A stretch of DNA of 64,000 bases from UBA12087 sp964370815. Its GTDB lineage: Bacteria; Chloroflexota; Anaerolineae; Anaerolineales; Villigracilaceae. The notes under the pieces were generated by a model, which searched no databases, was not told the origin of the DNA, and was given only the letters and a program-made list of their open reading frames with translations. Within the stretch, counting starts at the first letter, position 1. Each line of letters begins with the position of its first letter. Both the position numbers and the translations under genes were made by a program. The DNA lies in assembly GCA_964370815.1 (NCBI GenBank), contig CAYJKQ010000003.1:235150-299149 (forward strand). The letters run 5' to 3'. This document shows positions 9,189 through 18,131 of the stretch, piece by piece.

Positions 9189-10606
9189 TCGTCAGATCCA
9201 GACGACCCCTTTTTTATCAGAAACGGAAGAACAACCTTTACAGAATCTTCCTGTGGGTATGCCTGATCCTGGTTGGGATCTGGCTGATCAACAAGGTGGA
9301 TATCGGAGCCATCCAACGTCCATTTCAACCCTCACCCACACCCACACGCAGCATTCTATCTTATAGCATGGAGGGTGATGCATCTTTTTCTGCCGGGCAG
9401 CTCGATGATGCCATCAGCGCTTATTCCGAAGCAACCAAAGTCAACCCGAACGATACCGAAGTATGGGTCAAACTAGCCCGCATCCAGGCTTACTCATCCA
9501 ACCTTTTAACAACGGACGCACAACGGATCGAGCGATTAAAAACCGCGCTTGAATCGATCGATAAGGCAGTCATCCTGGCTCCAGATGATAGCATGGTGCA
9601 TGCCACGCGTGCCTTTGTCCTGGATTGGTTATGGAGTGCGACCAGCCTGGCAGGTCAGGATACCAAAACTCTGCTAAACGAAGCAGAACTGGAAGCGACA
9701 CGAGCTCTGCAATTGGATGGTCAAAATGTGCTTGGGATGGCTTATTATGCCGAGATCATGATCGACCAGCAAAAATGGAGCCAGGCTGAGAAGGTCATCC
9801 TGCAGGCTCTGGAGCGTGGACCTGAACACATGGATGTCCACCGGGTTTACGCCTATGTGCTTGAATCCACGAGTTTTTACAACCAGGCCATTGAAGAGTA
9901 TAAAAAAGCCATAGAGATCACCCCCAATCTCACTTTCTTGTACATATCGGTTGGCGCGAATTACCGACGCCTGGCATTCGACAGCACCATCCCACCAGAA
10001 AGGACTGCTTTGTATGACAAGGCTCTGGAATATTTTGCCAAAGCAGCCCGCTTGAACACCCAGCTGAAGATCATGGACCCCATTCCTTATATTGCCATTG
10101 CCAAAACATATTCGCAAAAAGGTGATTTTTTTGCAGCAGCCCTAAATATCAAGAAAGCGCTCTCGTTTGACCCATCCAATGCTGATATCCATGGTCAATT
10201 GGGAATTATTTATTTTAAATCTCGCAATTATGAAGGCTCCATTCCTGCACTACAGTGTGCGGTGCGCGGTTGCACGGCGGCAGAATCCTGCCTGGCACGT
10301 TTTGGACAGGAATGTGAAGCAACCGATCAAAGCTCAGATATCATTGCATTACCCCTTTCCAATACGACCGTGGTCTACTACTACACTTACGGTTCTGTGC
10401 TGGCAGCCTTGAGCATTCCACAACGCAATTACTGCCCTGAAGCTGTGAAAGTATTAAGCGAAGTACGCGCCTCTTTCTCTGCTGATACGAACATTATGGG
10501 TATCGTCAGCGCCGGCGAACAGATCTGCCAATCTCTTGAGCAAGACATCATCCAAACACCCATCCCCCTGGGAACTTCAACACCCATACCCACTCCCAAA
10601 CCCTGA
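9185..10606 (+). CDS. Membrane-anchored TPR protein, second of pair
   Basis: This 473-residue protein has the same plan as its upstream neighbour: basic N-terminus, one membrane helix (IFLWVCLILVGIWLI), a short Pro/Thr-rich linker, then TPR units (AISAYSEATKVNPNDTEVWV, AIEEYKKAIEITPNLTFLYI, AALNIKKALSFDPSNADIHG). Two Cys-containing stretches (CAVRGCTAAESCLARFGQEC) sit between repeats near residue 360 and may form disulfides outside the cell. It ends in a Pro/Thr-rich tail. The start overlaps the stop of the first gene (ATGA), which implies translational coupling. The function is unknown. Confidence 0.8.
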   Translation: MIVRSRRPLFYQKRKNNLYRIFLWVCLILVGIWLINKVDIGAIQRPFQPSPTPTRSILSYSMEGDASFSAGQLDDAISAYSEATKVNPNDTEVWVKLARIQAYSSNLLTTDAQRIERLKTALESIDKAVILAPDDSMVHATRAFVLDWLWSATSLAGQDTKTLLNEAELEATRALQLDGQNVLGMAYYAEIMIDQQKWSQAEKVILQALERGPEHMDVHRVYAYVLESTSFYNQAIEEYKKAIEITPNLTFLYISVGANYRRLAFDSTIPPERTALYDKALEYFAKAARLNTQLKIMDPIPYIAIAKTYSQKGDFFAAALNIKKALSFDPSNADIHGQLGIIYFKSRNYEGSIPALQCAVRGCTAAESCLARFGQECEATDQSSDIIALPLSNTTVVYYYTYGSVLAALSIPQRNYCPEAVKVLSEVRASFSADTNIMGIVSAGEQICQSLEQDIIQTPIPLGTSTPIPTPKP

Positions 10607-10622
10607 TAATTAATCCTTTGCA

Positions 10623-10715
10623 GGTAACATCTCAAAAAAGTGAGGTGTGGGGGTATGAAAGCGAGCAAAGCTCGCTTTCATACCCCACTTTCCCCAGAAT
10701 TATTGAGATGACACC
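10623..10715. repeat. Nested palindrome, CATCTCAA family copy
   Basis: The inner arms GGGGTATGAAAGCGAGC (10650-10666) and GCTCGCTTTCATACCCC (10670-10686) are a perfect 17-bp inverted repeat with an AAA loop. Outer arms GGTAACATCTCAA (10623-10635) and TTGAGATGACACC (10703-10715) match at 11 of 13 positions. CCTTTGCAGG (10615-10624) and CCTTTACTGG (10714-10723) look like a degenerate direct repeat at the edges. Related units lie at 27841-27909, 16308-16365 and 61848-61924. It could also act as a transcript-end hairpin after the TPR genes, but no T run follows. Confidence 0.75.
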
Positions 10716-10834
10716 TTTACTGGTTCCCTATATTTCAGAAAGAACAAGACCGGATACGAAAAGGTAATTTCAAGAATGCTCGAATTTTAATCCCTTCAAT
10801 GTATTAAAAATTTATTAATATCTGTTAACATCCC

Positions 10835-10863
10835 TTGACTAAGCCTTTGAAGGCAAGTATGAT
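10835..10863 (+). promoter_or_regulatory. groESL promoter
   Basis: TTGACT (10835-10840) and TATGAT (10858-10863) have a 17-base spacer. The CIRCE operator starts six bases further on, covering the transcription start. Confidence 0.9.
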
Positions 10864-10868
10864 AGTAA

Positions 10869-10895
10869 TTAGCACTCACACCGTGTGAGTGCTAA
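10869..10895. promoter_or_regulatory. CIRCE operator (HrcA binding site)
   Basis: TTAGCACTC (10869-10877), nine bases, GAGTGCTAA (10887-10895) is a perfect CIRCE inverted repeat. HrcA is expected to repress groESL from here and release it on heat shock. hrcA itself is not in the window. Confidence 0.97.
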
Positions 10896-10926
10896 AAAAT
10901 TCAAGATTATTTTCCAGGAGGCGAAT

Positions 10927-11226
10927 ATGGCAATTTCTTTAAAACCCCTCGGCAATCGAGTCGTGGTTGAACCCCTCGAGCAAGAAGATGTAACCGCTGG
11001 TGGGATCTTCGTACCCGAGACCGCAAAAGAAAAACCCCAGCAGGGGCTAGTTAAATCAGTTGGACCCGGTGAAAGGGACGAAGATGGCGATTACATCCCC
11101 ATGGATGTGAAAGTTGGCGACAAGGTCCTGTTTGCCAAGTATTCTGGGACCGAAATGAAATTGGACGGCAAGAAGCTGCTCGTGCTGCGTGAAAGCGATC
11201 TGCTGGCCATTGTTTTAGATAAATAA
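10927..11226 (+). CDS. groES: GroES co-chaperonin
   Basis: This 99-residue protein forms the heptameric lid of the GroEL chamber in the cytoplasm. The N-terminal LKPLGNRVVVEP, the mobile loop (about EQEDVTAGGIFVPETAKEKP) and KVGDKVLFAKYSGTE are typical. ATG 10927 follows AGGAGG; an upstream in-frame GTG lies inside the CIRCE element and is not used. It is 29 bases ahead of groEL in one HrcA-controlled operon. Confidence 0.98.
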   Translation: MAISLKPLGNRVVVEPLEQEDVTAGGIFVPETAKEKPQQGLVKSVGPGERDEDGDYIPMDVKVGDKVLFAKYSGTEMKLDGKKLLVLRESDLLAIVLDK

Positions 11227-11255
11227 TCACAAACCTGTAACGGAGGAATAGAACT

Positions 11256-12896
11256 ATGGCAGCCAAACAACTTGTTTTTTCAGAAGATGCCCGTCGGCGG
11301 CTCAAGAACGGTATTGATATCGTCGCCAACGCAGTAGGAACCACCCTTGGCCCGAAGGGCCGCAATGTAGCCCTGGATCGCAAATTCGGCTCCCCCACCA
11401 TCACTCACGATGGCGTGACGGTAGCCAAAGAAATCGAACTCGAAGATCCATTTGAAAATATGGGCGCTCAGCTCATTAAAGAAGCCGCCACAAAGACCAA
11501 TGATATTGCTGGTGACGGCACCACTACCTCAACCGTACTTGCGCACGCGATCGTCACCGAAGGCTTAAAAAATCTAGCCGCTGGTTCCAACCCGATGCGC
11601 TTAAAACTGGGTATTGAGAAGGCTACCGATACGATCGTTGAGTCTTTGCGCAAGATGGCCCAGAAAATTGAAACCAAAGAAGAGATCGCCTCTGTAGCCA
11701 CCAACTCAGCTGCTGATGTTGAAATTGGTAATCTGATCGCAGATGTGATGGACAAAGTCGGCAAAGATGGCGTCATCACTGTGGAAGAATCCAAATCCAT
11801 GCAATTCGAAACCGAGTATGTGGAAGGCATGCAGTTCGATCGCGGCTATATTTCACCTTACTTCATCACTGATTCAGAACACATGGAAGCTTCAATTCCC
11901 GAACCCTATATCCTGATCTATGACAAGAAGATCTCTGCCGCCCAGGACATTGTGCCCGTGCTTGAGAAACTTGTCCAGCTTGGCAAACGTGAATTGGTCA
12001 TCATCGCCGAAGATATAGACGGCGAAGCCCTGGCCACCCTTGTGCTTAACAAACTGCGCGGTATGCTCAACGTGCTGGCCATTAAAGCCCCTGGTTTTGG
12101 TGACCGCCGCAAAGCCATGATGCAGGATATCGCCACCCTGACCGGTGGACAGGTCATCTCCGAAGAAACCGGCCGCAAGCTCGAGACCACCACCCTGGAA
12201 GACCTGGGTCGTTCCGAGAAGGTAGTTGCCGATAAGGACAATACCACCATTATCGGTGGCAAGGGCGATAGCAAAGCCATCAAAGGCCGCATCGACCAGA
12301 TCCGTGTTGAGATCGACAAGAGCACCAGCGATTATGACAAGGAAAAACTGCAGGAACGCCTGGCGAAATTGTCCGGTGGCGTTGCCATCATCCGTGTTGG
12401 CGCTGCAACTGAAACTGAATTAAAAGAGAAGAAGCACCGTGTTGAAGATGCTCTCTCAGCCACACGCGCTGCCATTGAAGAAGGCATCGTGCCTGGTGGC
12501 GAGATCACATTCATCAATGCCGTCTCCGCTCTGGACAAAGTTAAAATGTCTGGTGAGGAAGAATCCATCGGTGTCTCCATCGTCCGTCGTGCCATGGAAG
12601 CCCCCATTCGCAAACTGGCTGAAAACGCCGGTCAGGATGGCGCAGTCATCATTGAGACCGTCCGCCGTCTTTCCAAGGAACAAAATAACAAGAACCTGGG
12701 CTACAATGTTCTCACGGGTGAATATGTGGACATGCTCAAGGCCGGCATCATCGACCCGCTTAAGGTCGTACGCGGCGCTCTTGAAAATGCAGCCTCCATC
12801 GCTGCCATGATCCTGACCACCGAATGCCTGATCACAGACATTCCTGAAAAAGAAAAACCAATGCCAATGCCCCCCGGCGGCGGGATGGATTACTAA
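11256..12896 (+). CDS. groEL: GroEL chaperonin
   Basis: This 546-residue chaperonin folds proteins in an ATP-driven double ring. The ATP-binding segment AGDGTTTSTVLAH, the N-terminal TLGPKGRNVALD and the family signature near AAIEEGIVPGGE are intact. The tail has the usual Met/Gly-rich form, here short (PMPMPPGGGMDY). ATG 11256 follows GGAGGA. It is co-transcribed with groES and ends at a strong terminator. Confidence 0.98.
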   Translation: MAAKQLVFSEDARRRLKNGIDIVANAVGTTLGPKGRNVALDRKFGSPTITHDGVTVAKEIELEDPFENMGAQLIKEAATKTNDIAGDGTTTSTVLAHAIVTEGLKNLAAGSNPMRLKLGIEKATDTIVESLRKMAQKIETKEEIASVATNSAADVEIGNLIADVMDKVGKDGVITVEESKSMQFETEYVEGMQFDRGYISPYFITDSEHMEASIPEPYILIYDKKISAAQDIVPVLEKLVQLGKRELVIIAEDIDGEALATLVLNKLRGMLNVLAIKAPGFGDRRKAMMQDIATLTGGQVISEETGRKLETTTLEDLGRSEKVVADKDNTTIIGGKGDSKAIKGRIDQIRVEIDKSTSDYDKEKLQERLAKLSGGVAIIRVGAATETELKEKKHRVEDALSATRAAIEEGIVPGGEITFINAVSALDKVKMSGEEESIGVSIVRRAMEAPIRKLAENAGQDGAVIIETVRRLSKEQNNKNLGYNVLTGEYVDMLKAGIIDPLKVVRGALENAASIAAMILTTECLITDIPEKEKPMPMPPGGGMDY

Positions 12897-12915
12897 ACCA
12901 GAACGCACCTTTTTT

Positions 12916-12948
12916 CAGGGCGCAGCACATGCTGCGCCCTGGATTTTT
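12916..12948 (+). terminator. Intrinsic terminator after groEL
   Basis: CAGGGCGCAGCA (12916-12927) pairs with TGCTGCGCCCTG (12930-12941), followed by GATTTTT. Confidence 0.9.
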
Positions 12949-12969
12949 AATTCAGGTATAATCATTCAA

Positions 12970-13953
12970 ATGTTTACTTCATTATCCAGATCTATTATTA
13001 AAAGATCTCCTCAACAAAATATTGTGCCAGGTTTTGAAAAAGAGACTCATTTAATCTCTAAGAATTTTCTTCACCGATCTATTGAAAAGAATCTTTTGGG
13101 TTTGTTATTGGTCCTGGCTGTTACAGGTCTGGCTGCCTGTCAGTCAACCACACCCACTCCACCCATATCAACCCCGACCTCCCCAGCACCAATTGTAACC
13201 CTTGTGCCAATGGCACTGCAAATCAATGGCAGTGGCATCACCCTGGCAGAATTCGAGGCTGAAATAGCCCGTTTTCAGGCTGCTCAAAGCGCACTTGGAA
13301 ACATAATTCCACTTGAACAAGCCACCCAGCGTGTAATGGATGATCTGACCGGCCAAGTGTTGTTGGAACAAGGGGCAATAGACGCTGGTTTTGTGGTTGA
13401 TGATGCATTGTTGCAAACCCGAATTGACAACCTGGTAACACAGATCGGCGGGATACAGGCACTGACAGATTGGGAGGCAGGACATGGCTACACGGATGAA
13501 TCCCTGCGGCAATCTCTGCGCAGACAAATTGCTGCTGCATGGATGCGTGACCAGATTATTTCCACGGTAAGCACAACTGCAGAACAGGTTCACGTCCAAC
13601 AAATTTTGCTCTATGATTCAAATACGATCCAGGCTGTTTGGAATGAACTGAATGCCGGCGCTGATTTTTTCACATTGGCAGAAAAATATGACCCGGTGAC
13701 AAATGGTGAGTTGGGATGGTTCCCAAGGAATTATCTACCGGATGGGCAGATCGAAGAAGCCGCATTTGCTTTACAACCTGGTCAATACAGCAATGTAATT
13801 GAAACCCAGGCAGGATTTTCGATCCTGATGGTGCTGGCAAGAGAACCTGATCATATCCTTTCTCCGGATGCCCTGCTAACCCTGCAAACCCTGGCGCTGG
13901 AAAACTGGCTGATGGAAAAGCTTCAAGAGAGCGATATTATACTGACGCCTTGA
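12970..13953 (+). CDS. Parvulin-type peptidyl-prolyl isomerase lipoprotein
   Basis: The protein has a lipoprotein signal (LLVLAVTGLAAC, Cys near residue 57), a Pro/Thr-rich linker, a SurA/PrsA-like N-terminal helical part and a C-terminal parvulin domain (VHVQQILLYD, FFTLAEKYDP, GELGWFPR, AAFALQPGQYSNVIETQAGF). It should isomerise prolyl bonds and help fold exported proteins on the outer face of the membrane. The signal is preceded by an unusually long 40-residue basic stretch, so translation may begin later; no internal ATG exists, though a GTG does. A TATAAT at 12957-12962 just ahead of ATG 12970 would give a leaderless message. Confidence 0.82.
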   Translation: MFTSLSRSIIKRSPQQNIVPGFEKETHLISKNFLHRSIEKNLLGLLLVLAVTGLAACQSTTPTPPISTPTSPAPIVTLVPMALQINGSGITLAEFEAEIARFQAAQSALGNIIPLEQATQRVMDDLTGQVLLEQGAIDAGFVVDDALLQTRIDNLVTQIGGIQALTDWEAGHGYTDESLRQSLRRQIAAAWMRDQIISTVSTTAEQVHVQQILLYDSNTIQAVWNELNAGADFFTLAEKYDPVTNGELGWFPRNYLPDGQIEEAAFALQPGQYSNVIETQAGFSILMVLAREPDHILSPDALLTLQTLALENWLMEKLQESDIILTP

Positions 13954-14014
13954 TACTTCTCACAGGGAATAAACAAACAGTAAAGAAACAAGCCATTGAA
14001 CTGGAGAAGTTGCC

Positions 14015-14734
14015 ATGGATAATTTTGAAATAAAACCCAATAGATCCGACATGATCTGGAATGGCTTATCGATCGTGGTCATACTGGCTATTGTTGGACT
14101 GGTGATTTTCTTTGGGAGTATATTCATAAACCCGAATAATGCTCTGAATCCATTCCCGCCTGCTGCGATGCCAACCATGTTGATCTATCCGACAGCCACG
14201 TTAACCCCGCTGCCATTGCCAGCTACTTATACCACCACGCTCACCATTCAACCCAGCGCAACAAATACCCTGTTCCCGACCTGGACCCCGATCCCCTCTT
14301 TCACTCCCTTCATAATTGTTCCTGCCACTACAGCTACAGCCACCCTTGATGCCAGTACAGGAATGCCTTTCGAGGCAACTCTTACTCATGTTGGCAGCGA
14401 TACCTACCACCCGGAAGCCGGTTGCGATTGGATGGGGGTCGCCGGACAGGTTGTGGATACCAATAACAGCCCCTTCCTGTATGTAAAAATCCATCTCAGT
14501 GGCATGCTTGGAGGAAAGTTCATCGATTTTACCGGTTTGTCGGGTACGAATCGAGAATATGGACTTGCAGGTTTTGAGTTCGTGCTGGGCGAAAAAACCA
14601 TTGCATCATCTGACACATTATGGATCCAATTACTGGATCAACAAGATCTACCACTGTCAGATCAGATCAAGTTTCCCACTTATGATGACTGCTCTAAAAA
14701 CCTAGTCATGATAAGCTTCAAGAAAGTGCGCTGA
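14015..14734 (+). CDS. Anchored Thr/Pro-rich protein with beta-rich domain
   Basis: This 239-residue protein has one N-terminal membrane helix (IVVILAIVGLVIFFGSIFI), a Thr/Pro-rich stalk and a C-terminal domain of about 120 residues with a single internal Cys pair (CDWMG, DDCSK). The domain looks like a small beta sandwich (GVAGQVVDTNNSPFLYVKIHLSG), the type used as binding or cell-wall modules. GGAG precedes the ATG. It follows the parvulin lipoprotein by 61 bases and is closed by a terminator, so the two may share a transcript. No function is recognised. Confidence 0.7.
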   Translation: MDNFEIKPNRSDMIWNGLSIVVILAIVGLVIFFGSIFINPNNALNPFPPAAMPTMLIYPTATLTPLPLPATYTTTLTIQPSATNTLFPTWTPIPSFTPFIIVPATTATATLDASTGMPFEATLTHVGSDTYHPEAGCDWMGVAGQVVDTNNSPFLYVKIHLSGMLGGKFIDFTGLSGTNREYGLAGFEFVLGEKTIASSDTLWIQLLDQQDLPLSDQIKFPTYDDCSKNLVMISFKKVR

Positions 14735-14760
14735 ACATCAATATATATTATTCATCATAA

Positions 14761-14788
14761 AAGGAGCGGCTTCAAGCCGCTCCTTTTT
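14761..14788. terminator. Intrinsic terminator
   Basis: AAGGAGCGGCTT (14761-14772) pairs with AAGCCGCTCCTT (14774-14785), with a T run after it on the plus strand and an A run before it. It can serve the plus-strand gene before it and, weakly, the minus-strand icd. Confidence 0.85.
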
Positions 14789-14843
14789 GTGCACTCTGGC
14801 AAGTAAACATCTCCGCCCCAGTGTTAACCAAGATGATCAGACT

Positions 14844-16247
14844 CTAATCCATCTTTTCTATGATGGCATCTCCAAACTCGGAACATTTCAGCAGGGTGGC
14901 ACCTTCCATCAAGCGCTCGAAATCATAGGTGACGGTCCTGTCAGCAATTGCACCTTCCATACCCTTTACGATCAGATCGGCAACCTCATTCCATCCCAAG
15001 TAGCGGAACATCATCTCGCCCGAGAGGATGACCGAGCCAGGGTTGACCTTATCCAGGTCGGCGTACTTCGGGGCGGTCCCATGCGTGGCTTCAAAAATGG
15101 CGTGACCGGTAACATAATTTATATTGGCTCCCGGTGCAATACCAATGCCACCCACCTGGGCTGCCAGCGCATCCGATAGATAATCGCCATTCAGGTTCAA
15201 AGTGGCGATCACATCATAATCCTTCGGACGGATGATAGTGAACTGCAGGGAAACATCTGCTATCGAATCTTTGATCAGGAGCTTGGATTTCCACTTGCCA
15301 TCCCCGTGGGTATCCCACAGCTTTAGGGCTTCTTCCACTTCCTGTTTAATATCATTCTGCTGGTTTGGTGACATCATATCAAAACCAGGATCGATCATTC
15401 TGGCGTTATCTTCCACGCTCAGGTTCGGTTTGTTCTGTTTGTTTCCCAAAATCCAGGTTTCACGCTCGGTGACGATCTGTGCACGAAACTCACTCCTTGC
15501 GAGGGCATATCCCCAATCCTTAAATGCACCCTCTGTGAATTTCATGATATTCCCTTTGTGAACAAAATTTACACTCTTGCGTTCATTCTCCAGCGACCAC
15601 TGGATGGCAGCCCGCACCAACCGTTCGGTACCTTCCCGTGAGACAGGTTTTAAACCAATAGCGGAACTGTCTGGAAAGCGCATCTTTGCATATTCTTTGG
15701 GGAAGGTTTTCTTGAATAATTCCATAAATTTCTTATTATCTTCCGTCCCGAATTGAAATTCAATACCAGTATAGATATCCTCAGTGTTTTCACGGAAAAT
15801 GACCATATCCACATCTTCGGGATGTTTGACCGGTGAAGGGACGCCATTGTAATAACGGACCGGACGCAAACAGACATATAGATCCAGCAATTTGCGCAAA
15901 GCCACATTCAACGAACGGAATCCACCGCTGATGGGTGTGGTCAAAGGTCCTTTGATACCAACCAGGAATTCTCTAAAGGCTTCCACAGTTTCATCGGGCA
16001 GCCAGGAGTTAAATTGTTTAAAGGACTTCTCGCCTGCGTATACTTCCATCCAATGGACCTGGCGTTTGCCACCATAGGCTTTTTGGACTGCTGCATCAAA
16101 AACCTTTCTCGAAGCCCTCCAGATATCACGACCGGTGCCATCCCCTTCCACAAATGGGATGATGGGGTTGTTGGGGACTTGCAGTTTACCATCCTTGATC
16201 CTTATCCTTGTCCCATGTTCGGGAACTTTTGCTTGTGTATATGCCAT
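14844..16247 (-). CDS. icd: Isocitrate dehydrogenase (NADP-type)
   Basis: This 467-residue enzyme converts isocitrate to 2-oxoglutarate and CO2 in the TCA cycle. Visible motifs are the substrate-binding SGGFRSLNVALRK, the LRPVRYYNGVPSPVKHPE and FRENTEDIYTGIE segments, and the cofactor-side EATHGTAPKYADLDKVNPGS. The C-terminal half has the expected EKMD-like end. It is longer than the 416-residue E. coli enzyme through a helical insert after NKQNKPNLSVEDNARM. AAGGAG precedes ATG 16247. NADP rather than NAD use is inferred from overall resemblance to the bacterial Icd group. Confidence 0.93.
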   Translation of the reverse strand: MAYTQAKVPEHGTRIRIKDGKLQVPNNPIIPFVEGDGTGRDIWRASRKVFDAAVQKAYGGKRQVHWMEVYAGEKSFKQFNSWLPDETVEAFREFLVGIKGPLTTPISGGFRSLNVALRKLLDLYVCLRPVRYYNGVPSPVKHPEDVDMVIFRENTEDIYTGIEFQFGTEDNKKFMELFKKTFPKEYAKMRFPDSSAIGLKPVSREGTERLVRAAIQWSLENERKSVNFVHKGNIMKFTEGAFKDWGYALARSEFRAQIVTERETWILGNKQNKPNLSVEDNARMIDPGFDMMSPNQQNDIKQEVEEALKLWDTHGDGKWKSKLLIKDSIADVSLQFTIIRPKDYDVIATLNLNGDYLSDALAAQVGGIGIAPGANINYVTGHAIFEATHGTAPKYADLDKVNPGSVILSGEMMFRYLGWNEVADLIVKGMEGAIADRTVTYDFERLMEGATLLKCSEFGDAIIEKMD

Positions 16248-16307
16248 TAATCCAAATCTCCTTATTGCAATCCTTTTTTATCAGATGATTATATCAAACC
16301 AATACAA

Positions 16308-16365
16308 CTTCTCAACAAAATGACATAGCCGGGTGGAATTGTCCCATTTCCATGTTGTTGAGAAG
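16308..16365. repeat. CTTCTCAACAA palindrome, CATCTCAA family copy
   Basis: CTTCTCAACAA (16308-16318) and TTGTTGAGAAG (16355-16365) form a perfect 11-bp inverted repeat. The inside (GGGTGGAATTGTCCCATTT) resembles the core of the unit at 27841-27909 (GGGGGAAAGTGCCCCATTT). Confidence 0.65.
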
Positions 16366-16560
16366 AGAACTTCCTGCTTTTATTGGATGCAAAAACCGGG
16401 TAAATGTCACATTTGATCGTAGTTCTCATGGCAATGATCTAGTTTTCATTCAATTAATAATCATATTCCTTGCTTCCATTGTAAATTGCAAAAATTGCCT
16501 TTTCACTTTTTTATTTTTCAGGATATACTTTATGAAGATTGAATGTATCTTATCAACAAC

Positions 16561-16660
16561 GGGGGAGGGGGGGGTGGTGATTTGGGGGGGGCCCCCCACG
16601 ACACCCCCCCCCAANNNNNNNNNNCCCCCGGGGGGGGGGGGGGCCTTCGGGCGCGGCCCC
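16561..16660. other. Assembly gap in low-quality homopolymer sequence
   Basis: Ten N (16615-16624) sit inside long runs of G and C. This looks like joined poor read ends, not natural sequence, so the true distance and content between icd and dnaN are unknown. No gene or DnaA-box cluster is seen in the readable part of 16366-16762. Confidence 0.9.
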
Positions 16661-16762
16661 AACATCCCCAACCCCCCATCTTCCTCGAATTATTGATAGG
16701 TTACGATTGAATGTCATCCTTAAAAGGGAATTGCCACATTTTTCGATGAGAGGATCGAAGCC

Positions 16763-17893
16763 ATGAAAGTAACTGTACTACAAGAAACCCTGGCGCATGG
16801 ATTAAGCATAGTATCGCGTGCAGTCTCACCGCGCAGCACCCTGCCGGTACTCTCCAATGTACTGGTTGCCACAGACGAAGGTCGACTGCGCCTTTCTGCA
16901 ACCAACCTGGAGCTGGGTATCACCTGCTGGATCGGTGCAAAAATCGAGGAGGAAGGCTCTACAACCGTGCCAGCGCGCACCTTTGTGGACCTGGTGGGGA
17001 CGCTTCCCGCCGAGCAGGTCAACCTGAATCTGAACCCCGCCACCCAAAGCCTGAATGTGCGCGCCGGTGCTTCCATCACTGACATCAAGTGCATCGATTC
17101 CCAGGAATTTCCACCCATGCCAACTCCAGAAATGGATACAGCATTCCAGATCAATGTGGCAGACTTCAAGGAGATCATCCAGCAGGTGGCTTTTGCAGCA
17201 TCATCGGACGAAGCCCGCCCGGTGCTGATGGGTGTTTTAATGAATGTGGAAGGGGATAAACTAACCATGGCTGCTGCAGACGGATTCCGGCTGTCGGTAC
17301 GTCACGCCACTCTGTCTTCTCCTGTTCCACAACCACTTTCCGCCATTATCCCGGCGCGCGCCTTGAATGAACTGGCTCGCATCGCTGGTGAGGGTGGTGA
17401 AATGATCTCCATGGTTTTGCCAAAAAGCAGGGGGCAGGTGGTATTCCGGGTGAAGGATACCGAACTTGTGGCTCAATTGATCGATGGTGTTTTCCCGGAT
17501 TACCAGCAGATCATCCCGCACTCGTATAAATCACGCACCATTCTTTCAACCCAATCCCTGCTCAAAGCCTGCAAACAGGCTGAGATATTTGCACGCGAGG
17601 GCTCCAATGTAGCCCGCTTCAATATCAAATCCAGTGGGGACCAGGAACCCGGCTCGGTGGAGATCTCTGCCCAGTCCGAGGAAACCGGGTCGAATGAAAC
17701 TGTTGTTTCTGCCACAATTGATGGGAGCGGGTTGTTGATCGCCTTTAATGTACGCTTCTTGCGCGAAGTGCTGGAAGTAGTCAGATCACCCAATGTAGCG
17801 CTTGAAACCAGTGCAGCCAACTCTCCAGGTGTCATCCGACCGGTAGGGTCAGACGATTTCCTGCACGTCATCATGCCCATGCACCTGGGTTAG
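16763..17893 (+). CDS. dnaN: DNA polymerase III sliding clamp (beta subunit)
   Basis: This 376-residue protein is the ring-shaped processivity clamp of the replicative polymerase. The three repeated clamp domains are visible, with LPVLSNVLVATDEGRLRLSATNLELG in the first (split over residues 27-52), AADGFRLSVRH in the second, and the C-terminal VIMPMHLG that forms the hydrophobic partner-binding site. GAGAGGATCG precedes ATG 16763. The usual dnaA neighbour is not seen, and the assembly gap lies immediately upstream, so an origin here cannot be judged. A GGAAC-TTCG-GTTCC tetraloop hairpin covers the stop codon, and 17907-18131 holds nothing else but a ribosome binding site. Confidence 0.96.
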   Translation: MKVTVLQETLAHGLSIVSRAVSPRSTLPVLSNVLVATDEGRLRLSATNLELGITCWIGAKIEEEGSTTVPARTFVDLVGTLPAEQVNLNLNPATQSLNVRAGASITDIKCIDSQEFPPMPTPEMDTAFQINVADFKEIIQQVAFAASSDEARPVLMGVLMNVEGDKLTMAAADGFRLSVRHATLSSPVPQPLSAIIPARALNELARIAGEGGEMISMVLPKSRGQVVFRVKDTELVAQLIDGVFPDYQQIIPHSYKSRTILSTQSLLKACKQAEIFAREGSNVARFNIKSSGDQEPGSVEISAQSEETGSNETVVSATIDGSGLLIAFNVRFLREVLEVVRSPNVALETSAANSPGVIRPVGSDDFLHVIMPMHLG

Positions 17894-18131
17894 GAACTTC
17901 GGTTCCTCACTTCATTCCAATCTCTTTATTCCAAAGCAGAGCCAGCCAGAAGAGACTATTTTTCTGGTGATTTTATGGTGCAGGTTTTAACCAACCTGAA
18001 AATCTCACCAGGTATTCACCCCGACATGGGAGGGATGCTGGTTATGGGGGGGTTGATAAATTTGCATTCTTTTTAATTAAGCAGTATACTGGTTGAAATT
18101 ACCTAAATCTCATCTTTTTTTGGAGGAGCTA

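Noticed and set aside
16352..16696. Open frame across the N run
   Set aside because: It consists of homopolymer artefact and undefined bases.
16251..16762. Replication origin next to dnaN
   Set aside because: No cluster of DnaA boxes is seen, dnaA is absent, and the region is interrupted by a gap.
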